64,000 nucleotides of DNA from Betaproteobacteria bacterium (GTDB lineage: Bacteria > Pseudomonadota > Gammaproteobacteria > Burkholderiales > Ga0077523), in assembly GCA_016713305.1 (NCBI GenBank), contig JADJPK010000005.1, positions 434,001 to 498,000 of the forward strand, given 5' to 3'. A model generated the notes under the pieces. It did no database searches, had not been told where the DNA came from, and saw nothing but the letters and a program-made list of their open reading frames with translations. Below are positions 7,590-16,971 of this stretch, piece after piece. A program made the translations under genes and the position numbers. How positions within the stretch are numbered: the stretch's first letter is position 1; each line of letters begins with the position of its first letter.

Positions 7590-10364
7590 TCATCCGCTGT
7601 TGCGCAGTCCCGCGGCGATGCCATTGATCGAGAGCAGCAGGGCGCGCTTGGAACGTTCATCCGTCTCGCCTTCGCGCCAGCGCCGCAGGAGTTCCACCTG
7701 GAGGTGGTTCAACGGATCGATGTACGGAATGCGGTTTCGCACGCTGAGCGACAGCGCCGGAGACGATTCGAGCAGTTCGCTCTGCCCGGTGATCTCGAGC
7801 AGGCACGCCACGGTGTCGTGCCATTCGCTGCGGATGCGTTCGAACACCGCCGTCCGGAGGGGCTCGTCCTCCACCAGTTCCGCGTAGCGCGAGCCAATGG
7901 CGAGGTCGCTCTTCGCCAGCACCATGTCCATGTTGGAGAGCAGCGCGCGGAAGAAGGGCCAGTCGCGGTTCATCTCCCGCAGCAATTCCATTCCACGTCC
8001 GCCCAGTCGGTCCTGCAGTGCTCGAACTCCCGCGCCGAATCCATACCAGCCGGGCAGCATGATGCGGGACAGGGACCAGGAGAAGACCCAGGGGATGGCG
8101 CGCAGATCCTCGATGCGGTCGGACTTCTTGCGCGCTGCCGGCCGGCTGCCGATGTTCATTTCCGCGATCTCGGAGATCGGCGTGGCCAGACGGAAGAACC
8201 GGACGAATCCGGGCGTTTCGTACACGAGGGCGCGATAGGAAGCGAACGCGGCCTCGCTCATGATCTCGAGAGCCTCGTGCCAGCTTGCATGAGCGGCCGG
8301 CAGCTCGCGCGGGCCCAGCACCGTCGCCTCCAGCGTCGCGGCCAGCAGAGTCTCGAGATTGCGCCTTCCCGTTTCCGGATCCGAGTACTTCGATGCGATC
8401 ACCTCGCCCTGCTCGGTGATCCGGATCTGGCCAGCTACCGAACCGGGCGGCTGCGCCAGGATCGCCTGATAGCTCGGACCGCCGCCGCGGCCCACGGAAC
8501 CGCCGCGGCCATGGAAAAGGCGCAGCCGGATGCCATGGCGGGCGAATACCTCCACCAGGGCGAGTTCGGCGCGGTAGAGCTCCCAGTTGGAGGTCAGGAA
8601 TCCGCCGTCCTTGTTGCTGTCGGAATACCCAAGCATCACCTCCTGGACGTCGCCGCGGCTGTGCAGCAGCCGGCGGTAGTAGGGCACGGAAAAAAGCTCG
8701 TCCATGATCTCGCCGCAGCCGCGGAGATCCGCGATGGTCTCGAACAGCGGCACGATGTTGAAGTGCAGGCGCGCCGCATTGCCCGGCTCGAGCATTCCCG
8801 CTTCCTTGGCGAGCAGCGCCACTTCCAGCACATCGCTCACGGCGTTCGCGCCGGAGATGATGTACGTGGGAAGCGTGTCCCGCCCGAAGCGGGCGTGGAT
8901 CCCTGAAGCGGCATCCAGCAATGCCAGTTCGCTCGCCGTGGTCTCGCCGTACTGGAGGTAGGGCGAGCGAAGCAGACGCGGGATCTCCAGTTCCGCCAGC
9001 AGCCAACGGCGGCGTTCCTCCTCGTCCAGCGCCGCATAGCCGCCCCGGCGGGCGCCGAGGCGGAACAGTTCGGCGACCACCTGCTCGTGGACCGTGCCGT
9101 GCTGACGCATGTCCAGGGGACTCAGATGGAAACCGAAGAGTCGTGCCGCCATGCGCAGCATGCGAAGCCGTCCGCCGGCGACGCGCGCGGATCCGTTGGC
9201 GACCAGCGAATCGTGGATGGTCTGCAGTTCGTGGCGGAACTCCTGGGCGTCCGCGTACGGTTCCCCGGAGGTGACGGCTCGCCGCTGGGGGGCATTGAGA
9301 TCCAGCCGGAGCGCCGTGGCGGCAAGGCGGCTGTAGACGCCGATCAGTGCACGCCGGTACGGCTCGTCGCGGCGGTGGCCGGAAACATCCGACACGCGGT
9401 CCGCGAGGTCGGCCAGCGCGTCGGTTACGCCCACGAACCGGATCGACTGCGAAAGCTCGCTGCCCAGCAGGTGCACCTGCTCGAGGTAGTGGTCCATCGC
9501 GACGGCGCTCTGCCGGACCACCGCCATCCGCATGACGTCTGCGGTGACGAATGGATTGCCGTCCCGGTCGCCGCCGATCCAGCTGCCGACGCGCAGGTAG
9601 GCGTGCGCGCCGGGCGAGGCTTCGGGCCAGCGGCGCCGGATCTCGTCCTCGACATGCGCGTAGAGCTTCGGGATCTCGCGCAAGAAGGTGTTGCGGTAGT
9701 AGGACAGACCGTTCTCGATCTCGTCGGCGACCGTGAGCTTCAGCTCGCGCAGCATCCGCGTCTGCCACAGCGTCAGCACGACTCTGCGAAGCGACTCGTC
9801 CATGGCCGATTCCTCGTCCGGCGTGAGACGGGAGCGGTCGCGATCGGACAGCAGCCGGGCGATCTCGAGCTGGCAATCCAGCGTGCTCTTGCGCTGGACT
9901 TCGGTGGGATGCGCCGTCAGGACCGGCGAGACGAGCGCCGTGTCGAAGAATGCGGCCACCTGTCTGCCGCTCAAGCCTGCGGCGGCGGCTTCATCGAGCG
10001 CCGCGGCCACGGATCCACGTGGTGCGGGCAGCTGCGCCGAGCGCCGATTGCGCTCCTGGCGGGTGTTGTGCTGATCCTCAGCGATATTGGCGAGCAGCGA
10101 GAAGAAGGTGAAGGCCCGTACCACCGCACTCGAGCGGGTCGCATCGAGCGGATCGAGCATCTCTTCCAGTTCCTGCTTTGCCTGCGGGTCGCGGTCCCGG
10201 CGGAAGCGGATCGCGGTCTGACGGATCCGCTCGATGAGGTCGAAATCCTGGCTGCCCTGCTGCTCGCGCAGCGTGTCGCCGAGAATCCGGCCCAAGAGCC
10301 GGATGTCCTCGCGCAGCACGCGCTCCGAGTCGTTGACGGTGCCGTTCCGCGTTGTGTCGTTCAT
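7590..10364 (-). CDS. ppc: Phosphoenolpyruvate carboxylase
   Basis: Cytoplasmic enzyme that carboxylates PEP to oxaloacetate, refilling the TCA cycle; 924 residues, normal bacterial length. Start ATG 10364 (MNDTTRNGTVNDSERVLRED) is preferred over an upstream in-frame codon. Signature segments: LTAHPTEVQRKS with the catalytic His at about 152, VGSWIGGDRDGNPFVT, VMLGYSDSNKDGG, LFHGRGGSVGRGGGPSYQAI (PEP-binding loop), IPWVFSWSLSR, and the C-terminal NGIAAGLRNSG (usually NTG). The frame is open throughout. It lies downstream of and in the same direction as hemY, 104 bases apart; a small hairpin in that gap suggests separate expression is possible. Confidence 0.97.
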   Translation of the reverse strand: MNDTTRNGTVNDSERVLREDIRLLGRILGDTLREQQGSQDFDLIERIRQTAIRFRRDRDPQAKQELEEMLDPLDATRSSAVVRAFTFFSLLANIAEDQHNTRQERNRRSAQLPAPRGSVAAALDEAAAAGLSGRQVAAFFDTALVSPVLTAHPTEVQRKSTLDCQLEIARLLSDRDRSRLTPDEESAMDESLRRVVLTLWQTRMLRELKLTVADEIENGLSYYRNTFLREIPKLYAHVEDEIRRRWPEASPGAHAYLRVGSWIGGDRDGNPFVTADVMRMAVVRQSAVAMDHYLEQVHLLGSELSQSIRFVGVTDALADLADRVSDVSGHRRDEPYRRALIGVYSRLAATALRLDLNAPQRRAVTSGEPYADAQEFRHELQTIHDSLVANGSARVAGGRLRMLRMAARLFGFHLSPLDMRQHGTVHEQVVAELFRLGARRGGYAALDEEERRRWLLAELEIPRLLRSPYLQYGETTASELALLDAASGIHARFGRDTLPTYIISGANAVSDVLEVALLAKEAGMLEPGNAARLHFNIVPLFETIADLRGCGEIMDELFSVPYYRRLLHSRGDVQEVMLGYSDSNKDGGFLTSNWELYRAELALVEVFARHGIRLRLFHGRGGSVGRGGGPSYQAILAQPPGSVAGQIRITEQGEVIASKYSDPETGRRNLETLLAATLEATVLGPRELPAAHASWHEALEIMSEAAFASYRALVYETPGFVRFFRLATPISEIAEMNIGSRPAARKKSDRIEDLRAIPWVFSWSLSRIMLPGWYGFGAGVRALQDRLGGRGMELLREMNRDWPFFRALLSNMDMVLAKSDLAIGSRYAELVEDEPLRTAVFERIRSEWHDTVACLLEITGQSELLESSPALSLSVRNRIPYIDPLNHLQVELLRRWREGETDERSKRALLLSINGIAAGLRNSG

Positions 10365-10468
10365 GGTCGTAGCCGGCCCCTTCGGACCGCTCCTGCAGCG
10401 ATGGAAATTCACTGTCCGTCAAGGAAGGTCCGGCCGGAATGCCTGGTGAGGCATCCGGTCAGGCCTTC

Positions 10469-11673
10469 CTAGAGCAGACGTCGCCGACGACCTCCAGTGA
10501 CTTCCTCGAGTTGCGCGAGCGCCAGATGCATCGCAGCCTCGGAGTGGCGTCCCGCGTCGTCTTCCTTGCCGGTCGACCGCGCGAGACGTGCAAGCTCCAG
10601 GTGCGCCGAATGGGAGGACTCGACGGCCAGGCTCGCTTCGAAATAGCTTTTCGCCTTGCCCCACAGCGACTCGTGAGCACACAGACGGCCCAGGGTCAGC
10701 AGGAGCGCCGCATCGCGGGTATGGGAGGGCAGCCATGCCTCCGCCTTCTGGATCTGCTCCACGGTGTTCTCGTCGAGTCCCTCGGCATACAGGGGGACAA
10801 GCTGGGAGTCCCAGTGGGACTCCAGGGAGTTCTCGATGATCCGGTGCGCCTCCGCGCCGGCGCCCAGCTGAATGAAGCTTTCCGCAGCGGCCCGGGCCAC
10901 CAACCCGTCGGACTTGAGCTCGGCCGGCACCTTCTGCCAGGCCTCGCGCAGCTGCTGCATGTCGAGCGCCCGGCGCTTCAGCACTTCCGCCGTGGCGGTC
11001 CGCCGCAGTTGTGCCAAGGCCACGGGGTCATAGACGTTGCGCCGGTCCAGTTGAGGCAGCAGCGCCTCGACGCGGTCCCAGTTCCGCGCGAGCTGGTGAG
11101 CCTTGAGTTCCAGCCGCAGCGCCGCAGTGTGCTTGTCCTTGATCTGCTCCAGTACCGCAAGCGCGTCGAGATAGCGACGCTCGTCGAGCAGCAATTCGGC
11201 CTGGGTGATCCGGCGCAGGTACTCCGTCGAAGCCTCTTCGTCCATGCCGGCAAGGTGGCGGTCGCGGGCGTCGAAAGCGCGCATCTCGTGCGCGCAACGC
11301 GCGGCGATGACGGCGGACAAGGCCTTGGCGTGATCCAGCGCGAAGGCCTGCGCGGCTGCCCGCTCCGCTCGTCCATAGCGCCCCTCGAGATAGGCCTGCA
11401 CCCCTTCCATGAAGGCGGCACTCCCGCGTTCGTGCCGCTTCCGTTCGTGGAACCGCTTGACTTCGGTAGGCAGGCGCAGCGCCGCGACGATGGGCGCACC
11501 GCCAGATACAGGGCGATGAAGATGCCGCCGAGCAGCGCAACGGCAAAATTGAGCGAGAGCTCGATGCGGTGATGGGACAGGACGATGAGCACGTAGGCGG
11601 AGTTGTAGCGGGCCGCCACCACCAGCCCTACGGCTAGCGCGAACAGCCCCAGCACCCAGAAGAATGTCTTCAT
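10469..11673 (-). pseudogene. hemY: HemY-like TPR membrane protein, frameshifted
   Basis: Proteobacterial HemY, an inner-membrane protein with periplasmic TPR-like repeats, encoded after hemX and linked to haem synthesis although its biochemical role is unresolved. The N-terminus MKTFFWVLGLFALAVGLVVA with a second hydrophobic segment (NFAVALLGGIFIALYLAVR) is in one frame. The remainder (IVAALRLPTEVKRF through LARSTGKEDDAGRHSEAAMH) continues in another. The break is near 11493-11494, where restoring one base gives YLAVR-x-IVAALRLPTE. About 400 residues would result, the normal length. It overlaps nothing and follows hemX by 12 bases in the hemCDXY operon. The rest of the gene is well preserved, which argues for a recent lesion or a read error. 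Confidence 0.8.
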
Positions 11674-11685
11674 TCCGGGGCGCCG

Positions 11686-12780
11686 TCAGCGCAGGCCACT
11701 GCGGTGTCCCGCGGACTGGGCACGCACGGCCTGCAGGCTCTCGCCGATGTCGGGCAACTGGACGGAAAGGTCCGATGCCCCGAACTGCCGCAGCAACGCC
11801 TGGGCATTCGCGACCGACTTCGCGCCCGGATCGAAGTGCTGCCTGAGCCATTGCTCCGCCGTGCGCGAGTCGGCGCGGAAGCCGGGCTCGTTGCGGGAGA
11901 GCAGGGCGAGGCGCGCGGAAAGCAGCTTGAGCTTGAGGTTCTCCTTCACGAAGTACGCCTGGTCCGGGGACATCAGCGGGACTTCGCGGGAGTCGGCCAC
12001 CCGGATGCGGAGCATCTCCTTCAGATCGAACCAGACTTCCTTCAGGAAGCGCTGCCACGCGTCGTCGGCCACGGGCCGCGGCGACACGGGTGTCGCCGGG
12101 CGCTGATCCGCCGCCAGCGGCAGCTCGTCAACCGCTGCGATGAGATTGTCGAGTTTCAGAGCGAGTCCCGGCACGTCGAGTATGGGAGCGGTCTTCAACC
12201 GTTCCACGTCCCGGGCGATCACGCGGCGCAGGCTCAGAAGACCGGGGCGGTCCGCCTGGGCCAGGCGCTTGTCCGCCGCCTCCAGCGCAAGCAAGGCGGA
12301 CTTGACGTTGCCCGCCAGCTGCAACTGCTGGTTCGCCGCGATCAGCATCTGTTCGATCTCGGCCAGCACCCATTCGTCCCGATTGCGGGCAAGCTCCTGA
12401 TAGAGCGACTCGAGCGCGATGCGCTGGTTCTGGGACTCGATGAGCTTCGCTTCCATCACGCCGATCCGGCTCTCGATGTCCCGGACGTCGTTGCGCACCC
12501 GATCGCTGGAGAGCCGCACTTCCTTGCCGGACGCCTCCATGTCGGCGAGCCTGCGGGCAAGTTCCGTCTGCAGCTTCACCGAATCCCGTTGCGTCGTGGT
12601 CCATTGCCAGATGGCCAGCGCGAGCGCCGCAAGGGCGACGACCATGGCAGGGTTCAATCCCGTGGCGACCCTGGACCACATCGGAGCAGCGGCGGGCGCC
12701 GGCGCAGGGGCAGGCGCGGCCGGGGGCGCGTTGGGTGCCTCGGTCGGGGCGGCGGGCGGGGAAGCGGATTCGTCGGTCAT
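11686..12780 (-). CDS. hemX: HemX-like membrane protein (uroporphyrinogen operon)
   Basis: Inner-membrane protein of 364 residues encoded between hemD and hemY. After an Ala/Pro-rich cytoplasmic N-terminus (residues 1-35) there is one membrane helix (NPAMVVALAALALAIWQW, about 45-63), followed by a long helical periplasmic part with coiled-coil character (LARRLADMEASGKEVRLSSD, RNDVRDIESRIGVMEAK) and the family segments VLAEIEQMLIAANQQLQLAG and AWQRFLKEVWFDLKEM. Older databases call it a uroporphyrin-III C-methyltransferase, but no SAM-binding methyltransferase domain is visible; that name comes from position. The start ATG 12780 overlaps the hemD stop by one base, so translation is coupled. 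Confidence 0.88.
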   Translation of the reverse strand: MTDESASPPAAPTEAPNAPPAAPAPAPAPAAAPMWSRVATGLNPAMVVALAALALAIWQWTTTQRDSVKLQTELARRLADMEASGKEVRLSSDRVRNDVRDIESRIGVMEAKLIESQNQRIALESLYQELARNRDEWVLAEIEQMLIAANQQLQLAGNVKSALLALEAADKRLAQADRPGLLSLRRVIARDVERLKTAPILDVPGLALKLDNLIAAVDELPLAADQRPATPVSPRPVADDAWQRFLKEVWFDLKEMLRIRVADSREVPLMSPDQAYFVKENLKLKLLSARLALLSRNEPGFRADSRTAEQWLRQHFDPGAKSVANAQALLRQFGASDLSVQLPDIGESLQAVRAQSAGHRSGLR

Positions 12781-13580
12781 CAATGCAACGTCTCCCGCAC
12801 GCCGGTTCCGGAAAGGCGCCTCACCAGGGCGGCTGCCAGCGCCACGTCGCCTCCGGGCGCAAGAACGATGTCGGTCGCCCCGTGAAGCCGTGCTTCCGCA
12901 GCGATCCTCTCGTGGACCACGAAATGAGGGAGCACCCGGACAGCATCGCCAAGCTGCCCCGCCAGCGCGCCATAGAGATTGCGTGCACCTTCGCTGCTCG
13001 TCAGGGTCACGGCGGCGAGCCGCCGGTCGGCGATGCTTTGCCTGACGGCATCCGGTACCGCCGTGACCGGCAGACGGCGATAGCACGGGATCACGACAAC
13101 CGTCGCGCCCCGCGCCACGAGTTCGTCGCGCAGCAGCGTACGCCCGCCTTCGCCGGCGAAGATGAGCACCCGCATCCCGTTCACGCGATCGAACGCGGGT
13201 AGCCGAAGCAGGGACTCGCTGTCCGCGCCGGACTCCGGCGCGCTCACTCGCGCGACTCCCTGCGCACGGAGAGCCTCGGCCGTGGCCGGGCCGACGGCGA
13301 ACGCGGGCAGCTCCGCCGGCCATTCGTTCCGGGACCTTACGGCCGCCATAGCGAACCGGACGGCGTTGGCGCTCGCGAAGATGGCGAGATCGGCCGTGGC
13401 GAGGTCCAGGACGGCTGCGGCCAGGGGCTGCTCGTGGCGTGGCGGCTGAATGAGGATCGTAGGAAATTCCACGGCTTCACCTCCCTCATCCTGGATGAGT
13501 CTGCAAAGAGCACCTGCCTGTTCTTCCGGGCGCGTGACCAGGATCGCCATGCCGGACAGCGGTCCCGCAGCCCGGGCCAT
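12780..13580 (-). CDS. hemD: Uroporphyrinogen-III synthase
   Basis: Closes and inverts ring D of hydroxymethylbilane to give uroporphyrinogen III, the branch point of haem, sirohaem and cobalamin synthesis. It has 266 residues from ATG 13580, which overlaps the hemC stop; a GTG three bases earlier is possible. The two-lobed fold is recognisable from MAILVTRPEEQAGALCRLI, ATADLAIFASANAVRFAM, LPAFAVGPATAEALRAQGV, RVLIFAGEGGRTLLRDEL, VIPCYRR and VTLTSSEGARNLYGAL. HemD is poorly conserved as a family, but the context between hemC and hemX settles the call. Confidence 0.93.
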   Translation of the reverse strand: MARAAGPLSGMAILVTRPEEQAGALCRLIQDEGGEAVEFPTILIQPPRHEQPLAAAVLDLATADLAIFASANAVRFAMAAVRSRNEWPAELPAFAVGPATAEALRAQGVARVSAPESGADSESLLRLPAFDRVNGMRVLIFAGEGGRTLLRDELVARGATVVVIPCYRRLPVTAVPDAVRQSIADRRLAAVTLTSSEGARNLYGALAGQLGDAVRVLPHFVVHERIAAEARLHGATDIVLAPGGDVALAAALVRRLSGTGVRETLH

Positions 13581-14539
13581 CACGGGTTTCCCTCTGCCGC
13601 GCCGAGAATCTCGAGCGCTCCGGCGGCGATCAGCTCATCCGCCACGCGCCGGCCCAGAGCCTCCGCGTCCGTATCGTGCATATCGGCCTGCCCCGAGGCT
13701 CTTTCGAGACGGGTGCCGTCCGGCAGCGAGACAAAACCCGAGAGCGTTGCCCGCCCCTCCGCTACCTCCGCGAAGCCACCCAGCGGAACGGTGCAACTGC
13801 CGGCCAGCGTCCGGCTCATCGCGCGTTCGGCCCGGACGCACCAGGCGGTCTGCGGGTCGTTCAGCACGCTGACCGCCGCGATCACGTCGGAGCGGTCGCT
13901 CCGGCATTCGATGCCGAGTGCTCCCTGACCTACGGCAGGCAGACTCTCTTCCGGCGTGAGCAGGCTGCGGATGCGCGCCTCGAGTCCCAGCCGCTTGAGT
14001 CCGGCAGCGGCGAGCAGGATGGCGTCAAAGCCGCCCTCGTCCAGCTTGCGCAACCTCGTCTGCACGTTCCCCCGGACCGGCTGCACGTCCAGATCCGGGC
14101 GTCGCGCGCGCAGCTGCGATTCGCGGCGCAGGCTGGAGGTGCCCACGCGCGACCCACGGGGCAGCTCATCGACGGAAGCAAAACGGTTCGACACGAAGGC
14201 ATCCCGCGGGTCTTCCCGCTGTGCGATCGCAGCGATCACGAATCCAGGCGGGAGATTGACCGGGACGTCCTTCATGGAATGCACGGCCAGGTCGGCCCGG
14301 CCGTCCAGCAATGCCTCCTCCAGTTCCTTGACGAAAAGTCCCTTGCCGCCGATCTTGGCGAGCGTCGTCCCGAGCTTGCGGTCGCCTTCGGTCGTCATGC
14401 CGAGCAAGGAAATCTCCGTTCGCGGGTGGGCCTGCTGCAGGCGGGCCTTAACGTGCTCTGCATGCCATAGAGCGAGGGCGCTTTCGCGCGTGGCGATGAT
14501 CAGTCTTGCTGGCGAGAGACGCACGGGGGAGGAAGGCAT
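13580..14539 (-). CDS. hemC: Porphobilinogen deaminase (hydroxymethylbilane synthase)
   Basis: Polymerises four porphobilinogen units to hydroxymethylbilane in the cytoplasm; 319 residues, normal length. Seen: the N-terminal LIIATRESALALWHAEHV, GGKGLFVKELEEALL, ADLAVHSMKDVP (catalytic Asp), GTSSLRRESQLRARRPDL, AVGQGALGIECR, and the dipyrromethane cofactor cysteine in LAGSCTVPLGG at about residue 249. It is the first gene of the hemC-hemD-hemX-hemY operon on the minus strand, starting 65 bases after oxyR, and could share a transcript with it. The pathway partners follow directly by overlapping stop/start codons. Confidence 0.97.
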   Translation of the reverse strand: MPSSPVRLSPARLIIATRESALALWHAEHVKARLQQAHPRTEISLLGMTTEGDRKLGTTLAKIGGKGLFVKELEEALLDGRADLAVHSMKDVPVNLPPGFVIAAIAQREDPRDAFVSNRFASVDELPRGSRVGTSSLRRESQLRARRPDLDVQPVRGNVQTRLRKLDEGGFDAILLAAAGLKRLGLEARIRSLLTPEESLPAVGQGALGIECRSDRSDVIAAVSVLNDPQTAWCVRAERAMSRTLAGSCTVPLGGFAEVAEGRATLSGFVSLPDGTRLERASGQADMHDTDAEALGRRVADELIAAGALEILGAAEGNP

Positions 14540-14603
14540 CAGAGAGTCGCGGGGATTCTACCAGCGGGCGTCGCCCGCCATCCCGTCCGGCATATCCGGG
14601 TGA

Positions 14604-15512
14604 TCAGGATGCGGGTGCCGGCGAGATGGGAAGATCCAGGCTCGAGATCACCTTGCGGATGGCACGCAGCGCCGCCATGCGGGGAAAGCCGCTGCGGCAC
14701 GCGGCGACGATGCGGCGGGTGGGCGCGGGCGGGGCGAAAGGCACCGCACGTACCAGCGGATTGTCGTTCCGGGCGGTCAGCGCGGTCGCCGGCAGCACCG
14801 ATACACCAAGGCCGGACGCGACCATGCTGCGCAGCGTTTCGAGGGAATTGCCCTGCTTTCCCAGGGGCACGGGGCGGGAGAACTCGTGGCAGGCATCCAG
14901 CACCTGGTCGCGAAAGCAATGCCCGATGCTGAGCAGGAGCAGGTTCTCGCCGGGCAGTTCGTCGGCAGAGACGCTCTTTCGCCTGGCCCACGGATGCCTG
15001 GCGGGAACGATCGCCTGGAACTGCTCGTCATAGAGGATCATCGTGTCGACTCCCGGGGGCGCGAACGGCAGGGCGACGATCGCGACGTCGATCTGCCCCG
15101 CCCGCAGCATCTGCTCGAGGACTGCCGTCTGGTTCTCCTCGATATCCAGGGGCATGCGCGGTGCCACCGTACGCAGTCCGAGGACCAGCCCGGGCAGCAG
15201 GTACGGTGCGACCGTGTGGATGACGCCCAGCCGCAGGACCCCTTCGAGCGGGTTGCCCTTTTCCCTGGCGACGATCTTCACTCTGGCCGCCTCTTCCAGC
15301 ACCCGGCGGGCCTGGGCGATCACCTGCTCGCCGGCTTCGGTGAGCAGGATCTCCCCGCCGCCGCGCTCGAACAGCGGAACGCCGAGTTCCTCCTCCAGTT
15401 TCTTGACCGATGCCGAGAGACTGGGCTGGCTCACGAAGCAGCGTTCGGCCGCTCGCCGGAAGTTGCGTTCGTCCGCCACGGCCACGATGTACTTGAGCTC
15501 GGTCAGCGTCAT
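14604..15512 (-). CDS. oxyR: Peroxide-sensing LysR regulator OxyR
   Basis: LysR-family activator that senses hydrogen peroxide through a disulphide. The start ATG 15512 has an AGAGGAG ribosome site just upstream and gives 302 residues. The helix-turn-helix is at about 15-45 (RNFRRAAERCFVSQPSLSASV), and the substrate domain follows. The redox pair is at C199 and C208 in SIGHCFRDQVLDAC, the same numbering as E. coli OxyR, which makes the assignment specific rather than generic LysR. It is divergent from a thiol peroxidase gene, with a near-consensus OxyR operator between them (15574-15610). Autoregulation plus control of the peroxidase is the expected arrangement. Confidence 0.95.
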   Translation of the reverse strand: MTLTELKYIVAVADERNFRRAAERCFVSQPSLSASVKKLEEELGVPLFERGGGEILLTEAGEQVIAQARRVLEEAARVKIVAREKGNPLEGVLRLGVIHTVAPYLLPGLVLGLRTVAPRMPLDIEENQTAVLEQMLRAGQIDVAIVALPFAPPGVDTMILYDEQFQAIVPARHPWARRKSVSADELPGENLLLLSIGHCFRDQVLDACHEFSRPVPLGKQGNSLETLRSMVASGLGVSVLPATALTARNDNPLVRAVPFAPPAPTRRIVAACRSGFPRMAALRAIRKVISSLDLPISPAPAS

Positions 15513-15573
15513 GCGGGTTCTCCTCTTGCCGATCACTCATGCCAACCCCGCCGGGTCGCGGTCGGGCAGCTTG

Positions 15574-15610
15574 ATAGGAAATACCTATCGGCTGCATCGT
15601 AACAAGGTAT
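15574..15610. promoter_or_regulatory. OxyR operator between oxyR and the peroxiredoxin gene
   Basis: Four tetranucleotide elements are spaced by exactly 7 bases: ATAG (15574-15577), CTAT (15585-15588), ATCG (15596-15599) and GTAT (15607-15610). The OxyR consensus is ATAG-N7-CTAT-N7-ATAG-N7-CTAT, so the first half is perfect and each element of the second half differs by one base. It is 62 bases from the oxyR start and 100 bases from the peroxiredoxin start. Confidence 0.88.
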
Positions 15611-15709
15611 TGGCCGCCTCGGGCGGCGCCCGCGCACACTTTGATCAGACAGGCCAACGAGACGAAGGCCGGAAGAATCTGCAACCCCTCGACTTTCAGG
15701 AGAGTTCAC

Positions 15710-16452
15710 ATGTTTCCCAATCACGAAGGCAAGCGCGTTCCCCAGGTCACCTTCCGTGTCCGTGAAGGCAACGAGTGGAAGAGTGTGACGACCGACGACC
15801 TCTTCGCCGGCAAGACCGTGGTCGTGTTCTCGCTTCCAGGCGCGTTCCGCCCACCTGCTCCTCCTCTCATCTGCCCCGATACAACGAACTCGCGCCGGCG
15901 TTCCGCGCCAACGGCGTCGATGCCATCGTTTGCGTGTCGGTCAACGACACCTTCGTGATGAACGAATAGGCGAAGGACCAGGAGTCGAAGAACGTGACGC
16001 TGGTTCCCGACGGCAATGGCGAGTTCACCGAAGGCATGGGACTGCTCGTGGACAAGGCCGACCTCGGTTTCGGCAAGCGCTCGTGGCGGTACTCGATGCT
16101 GGTGAAGGACGGCGTGGTGGTGAAGCAGTTCATCGAGCCGGAGAAGGCGGGCGATCCCTTCGAGGTTTCCGATGCCGACACGATGCTGGACTACATCAAT
16201 CCGGAAGCGAGGAAACCCGACCAGGTGGCCATCTTCACGCGCGAGGGATGCCAGCACTGCGCCCGCGCGAAGACGCTCCTTGCCCAACTCGGCTACGAGT
16301 ACGTGGAGATTCCGCTGGCCCATACGAATCGCAGCCGCGTGATTGGTGCGGTGACCGGCAAGCAGACGGTGCCTCAGATCTTCGTGAACGGCGAGTACGT
16401 CGGCGGTGCCGAGGAACTGGAGCAGTGGAGCCGCAAGCAGCGCGCCGCCTGA
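15710..16452 (+). pseudogene. Peroxiredoxin-glutaredoxin hybrid, frameshift plus nonsense codon
   Basis: Hybrid thiol peroxidase (Prx5-type domain fused to glutaredoxin), which reduces peroxides with glutathione; intact members have about 245 residues. ATG 15710 has AGGAGAG upstream. Frame 1 reads MFPNHEGKRVPQVTF to VVVFSLPGAF. It then shifts at 15847/15848, just before the peroxidatic-cysteine motif (PTCSSSHLPRYNELAP in the next frame), consistent with loss of one base. That frame runs to VNDTFVMNE and meets TAG at 15967-15969, where the family has Trp (MNEWAKD). Reading resumes in the same frame through GLLVDKADLGFGKRSWRYSM to the glutaredoxin active site GCQHC and TVPQIFVNGEYVGG. Both lesions hit the peroxidase domain; the glutaredoxin part is intact. 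It is divergent from oxyR. Confidence 0.85.
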
Positions 16453-16469
16453 GCGGGATGCGATGGAAA

Positions 16470-16506
16470 GGGGGCCGCCGGGAGAGTACCCCCGGGCGGC
16501 CGCCCC
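16470..16506. terminator. GC-rich hairpin after the peroxiredoxin-glutaredoxin gene
   Basis: GGGGGC-CGCC on the left pairs with GGCGGCCGCCCCC on the right, leaving a three-base bulge and an inner GGG...CCC pair. It begins 18 bases after the stop. It has no T-run, so it is either a factor-assisted terminator or a 3'-end stabiliser. Confidence 0.4.
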
Positions 16507-16971
16507 CGAAACAGGAATACGAGGCCGTCACGACGTCGTCTCGTCGTCCGGATGCGAAGCCCGGACTGCGGAGAACGCCATTGGCGGCCGTGTTCCCCGA
16601 GCCGCCGCTCGCAGCGGTCGGCCGACGCTATGCGGAACGGGATCCCGGGGCGACCGTGACGGGCGCAGTCTCGTTCGGGAACCAGCGGCGATCGCGGGTC
16701 ATGCTCCGCGATCGCGGCCTTCTTCGGCTCCATGCCGATGCGATCGACGGGACGGTCCTCGGTGCGGAACCGAGGGGACCGGACGAGGAACATCTCGCGC
16801 ATCTCATCGCGTGAGGCGTCCAGTCGGGCATGTCGGTGGCGCGCATGCCGGAGATGCCCTTCCACCACCCGGGGGTGGAAGAGGGCTTGAGGACGGCCCT
16901 GCGAGATGCCCGGTCCAAGCTGAACGTTGCAGGACACCGTAGTGAACCCGGCGGGACCTCGCGGCTCCCCG
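16507..16971. other. Gap with no recognisable gene
   Basis: About 465 bases between the hairpin and the end of the LytTR regulator gene. Open frames exist on both strands because of the high GC content, but none has a recognisable protein motif or a convincing ribosome site. I see no tRNA and no repeat. It could be a relic or an untranslated 3' region of the regulator operon. Confidence 0.4.

Noticed and set aside
10437..10456. Terminator between hemY and ppc
   Set aside because: ATGCCT-GGTG-AGGCAT can form a short hairpin, but the stem is only 6 pairs and no T-run follows on the minus strand.
11686..12780. Uroporphyrin-III methyltransferase activity for HemX
   Set aside because: No SAM-binding methyltransferase motif; a membrane helix and coiled coil dominate, so the enzymatic name is not supported.
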